DNA from: an uncultured Saprospiraceae bacterium
Lineage (GTDB): Bacteria; Bacteroidota; Bacteroidia; Chitinophagales; Saprospiraceae
Reading direction: 5' to 3'
Assembly: GCA_937127195.1 (NCBI GenBank)
Contig: CAKZLT010000248.1
Location: 1-8,236, forward strand
DNA length: 8,236 nt
Each line of letters begins with the position of its first letter. The stretch's first letter is position 1. A program made the position numbers and the translations under genes. Shown here piece by piece: positions 4,876 to 8,236 of the stretch. The notes below the pieces were generated by a model, which saw nothing but the letters and a program-made list of their open reading frames with translations, was not told the origin of the DNA and did no database searches.

Positions 4876-7551
4876 CTATTTCTTACGTTTTTTCTTTGGT
4901 GCTTGACGGCGATTGCCTTCTGACCTTGATGATTTTTTAGTAGTTCCCTTCTTAGGAGCAATTTCTGTTGCGGCTTTTTTAGCGGCTTCGTTAGCCTCAA
5001 ATGCTTTCACATCAAAGTTCTTATAAGATAAGAATAGGAAATATCCCAAACCTAAGAAAACCAATAATGAACAAACCAAAGCAATCATTTTACCCGTATG
5101 GAAAGATTTTGGTTCAAAACGCATTTCTAACTGATATTCGCCCGCAGGTACTCTAGCAGCGCGAATAGCATAATTCGCTTTAATGAACGCCAAATCTTGT
5201 TTTTTTCCATCAATATACATATTCCAACCTTTTGAAGGTGGGTAATATATATCAGAAAACATTGCCAAACGCTCTTTTGAAGCTTTCACTTTATAGACCA
5301 TTTTATCTGGTGAATAGCTTGTCATGGTAATATTATCACCTGGAGTCATGGTCGAATCCATGGCTAAACCTTCCAAATAACTCGCGTGCTTTTTGTCAAT
5401 GACAGCTTTAAATCTTGGGTCAAGTGTACCGAGTGCTTTCATTTCAGCATCCGCATTTTCAACAATTTCGTAATCTCTCACGAACCATGAAGCACCTGTT
5501 GCACTAGGGTTTGTATAAACTCTAGGCTGCTGTGATTGCGGATCTTTCATTATAAAATACTTAGTATTAAACATACCAAGTATATTTTGATTAGCCGTAG
5601 GATTCATATTAAATAGGTAATGTTCGCACAAATCCTGAAAACGCATCAACTTAGCGGCATGATAACCACCCATACTTTTATGAAAATAAGACGCATAAGC
5701 CGAACGGAATGGATCTTGACCACCAAAACCTGATAAATCCCAAACTCTATAATGTAATTCTGGGTCTTTCTGAATAGTCAAATCAACAGGTCTAGCTTGC
5801 ACCTGTGCGCTTTGCTGTTGTTTCGTCTTGAAATCTTCATTTTTAATAAAACGTCTATCAACGCCCCAGAAGTCAATCAATACTAATACACCAACCAAAA
5901 TTACAGCATAAGACCATTTCAAACGCTCTGTCGCCATTGCCCAAAGTGCTGCCGCTGCTGCTAATATGAACAAGAAAGAACGCAAAGCATCAGCTTGAAG
6001 CATCGCCGCTCTATCTGCGTAAATAGCACTTGTAAGTATAGGAAATTGATTCAGAATCTCTGGATCTTTTGGACTTCCAAAATTGATAAAGCCCATTGCG
6101 CCCCCCAAATACAATAATAAACATAAACCACCTGTAATTCCTCCTGCCATCAAAACAGCTTTGGATTTAGCAGCTTTCGCTATATCTGTATTAAAGACTA
6201 ATTCTTTTAATCCTAAAATGGCTAATACCGTAACGAATAATTGACCAACTCCCAGTGCCATCATTACCGCACGGAATTTATTAAACATCGGAAAATGCTC
6301 ATATAAAAAGAAGTTCAGCGCGCCGAAGTTTCTACCCCAGCCCAGCATTGCCATCAATATAGTCGCTGTCAATAGCCACCATTTCATTGGGCCTTGAACC
6401 AAAACAAGTCCTAATACAAATAAGAAACAAATAATTGCTCCAAAATAAATTGGACCAGAAGTAAACGGAACATCTCCACGGAAAGGATTTGCTGCTCGAA
6501 TAACTTGTTGTTGTAATTGTTGTGCATTTGCTCCAGCCTGTTGTAGTTTAGGTTGTACTTCTCTCTGAAATGCTAATGCAGATTCTGTATCTCTCAACTG
6601 ACCTTTACCATCTACTACTAAGTTGCCAGAAGCGCGTCCCATATAATCAGGAACAAGTACCGTAAACGTCTCACTGATTCCATAACTCCAACCAAATATA
6701 TAGTCTTTACTCAATCCTTCTCCTTCCTTATTAGTAGAAGAACCTTGAGAATATTGTCCTGCAACGGTTAATTCTGATTGTCCGCGTATCGTTTCATCAA
6801 CGTATTCGTAAGTCGTCCAAAGTCGGGCGGTGTTCGTTCCGATTCCGACTAGACCAGCTACGACTAGCACAGCTACAGCTTTCGCAAAATGTGGCAACTC
6901 CTTCGCTTTCAATGATTTGAAAAACTCAAAAACACCGTAAAAGAACAATGCTAAGAAGAAATAATAAGTCACTTGAACGTGATTTGCAAATATTTGTAAA
7001 GACATAAATAACGCTGTCATTACAAATCCTGCAAGGTATTTACCTCGAAATGCTAGTACTACTCCCGCTAAAGTTGGCGGCAAATAAGCCATTGTAATCA
7101 ACTTAGTTGTATGCCCTGCTTCTGTCAGAACGATGTGATTCGTTGCCATTCCGTAAGCAATTGCTCCAACCAGACCAATCCGCCAATCGACACCCATAGC
7201 TGCCATTAATATGTAAAACATCAACATCATGACGAACATAATGCGGTATTGAGAAAACATATTTCCTCCCAAAAAGAAAGCTTTTCCGATATAACTCGTC
7301 AAACTATTTCCTTGTGGTAAGTGAATTTGATAAACAGGCATTCCTCCGAACATACTATTCGTCCACAAAGGATGTAATCCTGTTTCTTTTCTAACTTTAT
7401 TCACTTCTTTTTGCATACCAAGTGCCTGTACGTTATCCGATTGATTGAGTACTTTTCCACTCAATGATGGCGAATAATACGCGGCTGAAATGACTAACAA
7501 AACGACTGCTGCTATAAGATGCGGCACTAGTGCCTTTAAATGTCCTGACAT
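4876..7551 (-). CDS. YfhO-family polytopic membrane protein
   Basis: An 891-residue integral membrane protein of the YfhO family (PF09586). Studied members in Firmicutes are linked to glycosylation of cell-envelope polymers and are thought to be GT-C-type transferases using lipid-linked sugars; the role in Bacteroidota is not settled. About 14 membrane segments can be seen: near 10-28, 103-120, 123-140, 148-168, 172-190, 193-211, 222-240, 366-386, 390-406, 430-448, 465-483, 523-541, 547-562 and 822-842. The first outer loop has QSDN (37-40, an Asp as GT-C enzymes have) and PLWTNSMFGGMP (61-72). Other family landmarks are EAGHTTK (144-150), QIFANHVQVTYY (186-197) and PFTSGPIYFGA (362-372). The large outer domain ends in the family's usual PSKGWNMYIDGKK...NYAIRAARVPAGEY stretch (772-806). 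After the last segment comes a ~48-residue Lys-rich tail ending KKKRKK. The gene appears monocistronic, with a terminator just after its stop. I do not assign yfhO as the gene name because orthology is uncertain. Confidence 0.9.
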   Translation of the reverse strand: MSGHLKALVPHLIAAVVLLVISAAYYSPSLSGKVLNQSDNVQALGMQKEVNKVRKETGLHPLWTNSMFGGMPVYQIHLPQGNSLTSYIGKAFFLGGNMFSQYRIMFVMMLMFYILMAAMGVDWRIGLVGAIAYGMATNHIVLTEAGHTTKLITMAYLPPTLAGVVLAFRGKYLAGFVMTALFMSLQIFANHVQVTYYFFLALFFYGVFEFFKSLKAKELPHFAKAVAVLVVAGLVGIGTNTARLWTTYEYVDETIRGQSELTVAGQYSQGSSTNKEGEGLSKDYIFGWSYGISETFTVLVPDYMGRASGNLVVDGKGQLRDTESALAFQREVQPKLQQAGANAQQLQQQVIRAANPFRGDVPFTSGPIYFGAIICFLFVLGLVLVQGPMKWWLLTATILMAMLGWGRNFGALNFFLYEHFPMFNKFRAVMMALGVGQLFVTVLAILGLKELVFNTDIAKAAKSKAVLMAGGITGGLCLLLYLGGAMGFINFGSPKDPEILNQFPILTSAIYADRAAMLQADALRSFLFILAAAAALWAMATERLKWSYAVILVGVLVLIDFWGVDRRFIKNEDFKTKQQQSAQVQARPVDLTIQKDPELHYRVWDLSGFGGQDPFRSAYASYFHKSMGGYHAAKLMRFQDLCEHYLFNMNPTANQNILGMFNTKYFIMKDPQSQQPRVYTNPSATGASWFVRDYEIVENADAEMKALGTLDPRFKAVIDKKHASYLEGLAMDSTMTPGDNITMTSYSPDKMVYKVKASKERLAMFSDIYYPPSKGWNMYIDGKKQDLAFIKANYAIRAARVPAGEYQLEMRFEPKSFHTGKMIALVCSLLVFLGLGYFLFLSYKNFDVKAFEANEAAKKAATEIAPKKGTTKKSSRSEGNRRQAPKKKRKK

Positions 7552-7584
7552 AATCCAAAAATTGGTTTTGGGTAGTTAATTTTT

Positions 7585-7709
7585 TTGGAAGCGGGAAGCG
7601 AGACCATCCTTCGGATTGCGAGAAACGAGATTTTGTAGCGGCTTATGAAAGTTTCACGCCTAGTCTCGCTTCTCACAATCCGAAGGATGGTCTCGGCTCT
7701 CGCCTCTAA
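7585..7709. repeat. Long palindrome upstream of yfhO-like gene, repeat-family copy 2
   Basis: The 48-base arms, 7585-7632 and 7662-7709, contain a perfect 20-bp core (7599-7618 with 7676-7695). Most other differences are transitions, several of which leave G-T wobbles. Within each core is a smaller palindrome (ATCCTTCGGAT / ATCCGAAGGAT) that can fold by itself. The 29-base loop holds TGAAA-G-TTTCA. A second pairing is possible between ATTTTGTAGC (7630-7639) and GCTACAAAAT (7713-7722). The left arm matches the repeat at 3216-3261 at 39 of 46 positions. It lies 33 bases upstream of the yfhO-like start codon, so it may sit in that gene's leader or across its promoter. Confidence 0.85.
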
Positions 7710-7801
7710 CTAGCTACAAAATTCGCATAAATATAAATAAGTATTATTGAAAATATTAATTCTATTTTTCTTTTTATAAAAAAGCAAGGTATAAAAAGCA
7801 C

Positions 7802-7838
7802 AAAAAAAGGATTAAGGTCATTGAATAACCTTAATCCT
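7802..7838 (-). terminator. Rho-independent terminator of the protease gene
   Basis: Read on the minus strand, AGGATTAAGGT pairs with ACCTTAATCCT (11 bp, 9-base loop) and the stem runs into seven T's (7802-7808 on the plus strand are A). This is the classic form, oriented to end transcripts from the minus-strand protease gene whose stop is 230 bases upstream. If so, the hairpin at 7864-8048 lies within that gene's 3' untranslated region. It also insulates the yfhO-like gene downstream. Confidence 0.8.
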
Positions 7839-7863
7839 CTTATAAAAATTTAGAATAGAGACT

Positions 7864-8048
7864 AAAAGACCGCGCTAGGCACTTAGAGAAAAGAGACGCT
7901 TTCATTAGTAGTCTTTCCAATCATTTATTCAGTTTCTTTAAATGCTAAACGGAATTACACCCAATATTCTTTGTATTTTTTTATAAAAAAGTGAAAAATG
8001 CTACTAATAAAAGCGTCTCTTTTTTCTAAGCGCGTAGCGCGGTCTTTT
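7864..8048. repeat. Long inverted repeat with T/A-tract core in the protease 3' region
   Basis: The 48-base arms, 7864-7911 and 8001-8048, pair at 45 positions: 44 Watson-Crick, one wobble, three mismatches. The 89-base interior is AT-rich with no open frame of note. It contains T7-A-T-A6 (7976-7990) ten bases inside the right arm, the same placement as in the element at 4443-4757. The arm sequences are unrelated to the other palindromes in this window. It ends 21 bases from the protease stop codon and precedes the terminator at 7802-7838, so it is probably transcribed as a long 3' hairpin. It could be a mobile-element remnant or an mRNA 3'-end stabiliser. Confidence 0.85.
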
Positions 8049-8069
8049 CATCTCTGCGCTAAAAATCTA

Positions 8070-8236
8070 CTATTTAGCAAAAGCATAATAATATTCCCCA
8101 GGATAATCTTCATAAACTCCTTCTAGCATCACTTTATTTTTAGCATTTTCAATTGCTTTAATAATAGAAGGAATGTCTGTTATGATTTCATCGTTGATTT
8201 TTGTAATCACAAAACCAGGATCCATATTTGTTCTAT
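8070..8236 (-). CDS. C-terminus of a Do/HtrA-like serine protease (partial)
   Basis: Only the last 54 residues and the stop are in the window; the gene continues past the right edge. The frame reads RTNMDPGFVITKINDEIITD, then a helix (IPSIIKAIENA), then KVMLEGVYEDYPGEYYYAFAK. This has the shape of the final PDZ domain of Bacteroidota Do-family (DegP/DegQ-like) proteases, in which GFVITKIND precedes the helix and LEGVY...YYYAF ends the chain. These proteins degrade or chaperone misfolded proteins in the periplasm. The catalytic His-Asp-Ser domain is outside the window, so protease activity is inferred from the family tail only. Two TAG stops follow in tandem (8070-8072 and 8067-8069). Confidence 0.7.
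   Translation of the reverse strand, partial: RTNMDPGFVITKINDEIITDIPSIIKAIENAKNKVMLEGVYEDYPGEYYYAFAK

Noticed and set aside
7585..7709. Palindrome as a plain transcription terminator
   Set aside because: No T-run follows on either strand next to the stem, the arms are far longer than needed and a related copy exists elsewhere in the window; a repeat element fits better.
1..8236. tRNA or rRNA genes, CRISPR arrays, or an intact transposase
   Set aside because: I looked for cloverleaf arms, conserved rRNA blocks, repeat-spacer arrays and transposase motifs and found none, though a covariance-model search was not possible.

Overview
The window looks like chromosomal DNA from a low-GC member of the Bacteroidota. 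One protein ends in a C-terminal domain of the type IX secretion (T9SS) sorting kind and carries the ACDSY...GCDS repeats common in surface proteins of that phylum. The other recognisable genes are a YfhO-family membrane protein and the C-terminus of a Do/HtrA-type protease, both in forms familiar from Bacteroidota. The style of the intergenic repeats suggests the Saprospiria/Aureispira side of the phylum, but that is only an impression.

Layout, left to right. Positions 1-382 hold a GC-richer edge segment with an unexplained open frame and a weak AT-rich hairpin. An ECF sigma factor lies on the minus strand (383-1018). A 538-base divergent spacer holds modest inverted repeats and a long hairpin (1402-1469). 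Next on the plus strand is a secreted LamG-domain protein with three short Cys repeats and a T9SS-type tail (1557-3212). It is followed within a few bases by an imperfect palindrome (3216-3321). A second plus-strand gene encodes an unrecognised exported protein of 301 residues (3535-4440). A complex inverted-repeat element (4443-4757) begins just after its stop. A perfect 21-bp hairpin (4806-4853) then separates it from the convergent yfhO-like gene (4876-7551, minus). Upstream of yfhO, a 518-base spacer holds a palindrome related to the one after the LamG gene (7585-7709), a clear minus-strand terminator (7802-7838) and another long hairpin (7864-8048). The window ends in the 3' part of a minus-strand Do-like protease gene (8070-8236).

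The genes do not form an obvious pathway. They are mostly single transcription units with large spacers, and a common theme is the cell envelope: a secreted lectin-like protein, an exported unknown, a polytopic membrane protein and a periplasmic-type protease. No anti-sigma gene is visible beside the sigma factor.

The most unusual content is between the genes. Each of the four spacers longer than 300 bases carries at least one long inverted repeat, and three of them start or end within about 35 bases of a coding region. Two are copies of one repeat family, and two others share a T6-7-A-T-A6 core placed just inside the right arm. Whether they are mobile, transcribed or only 3'-end signals cannot be settled from this window.
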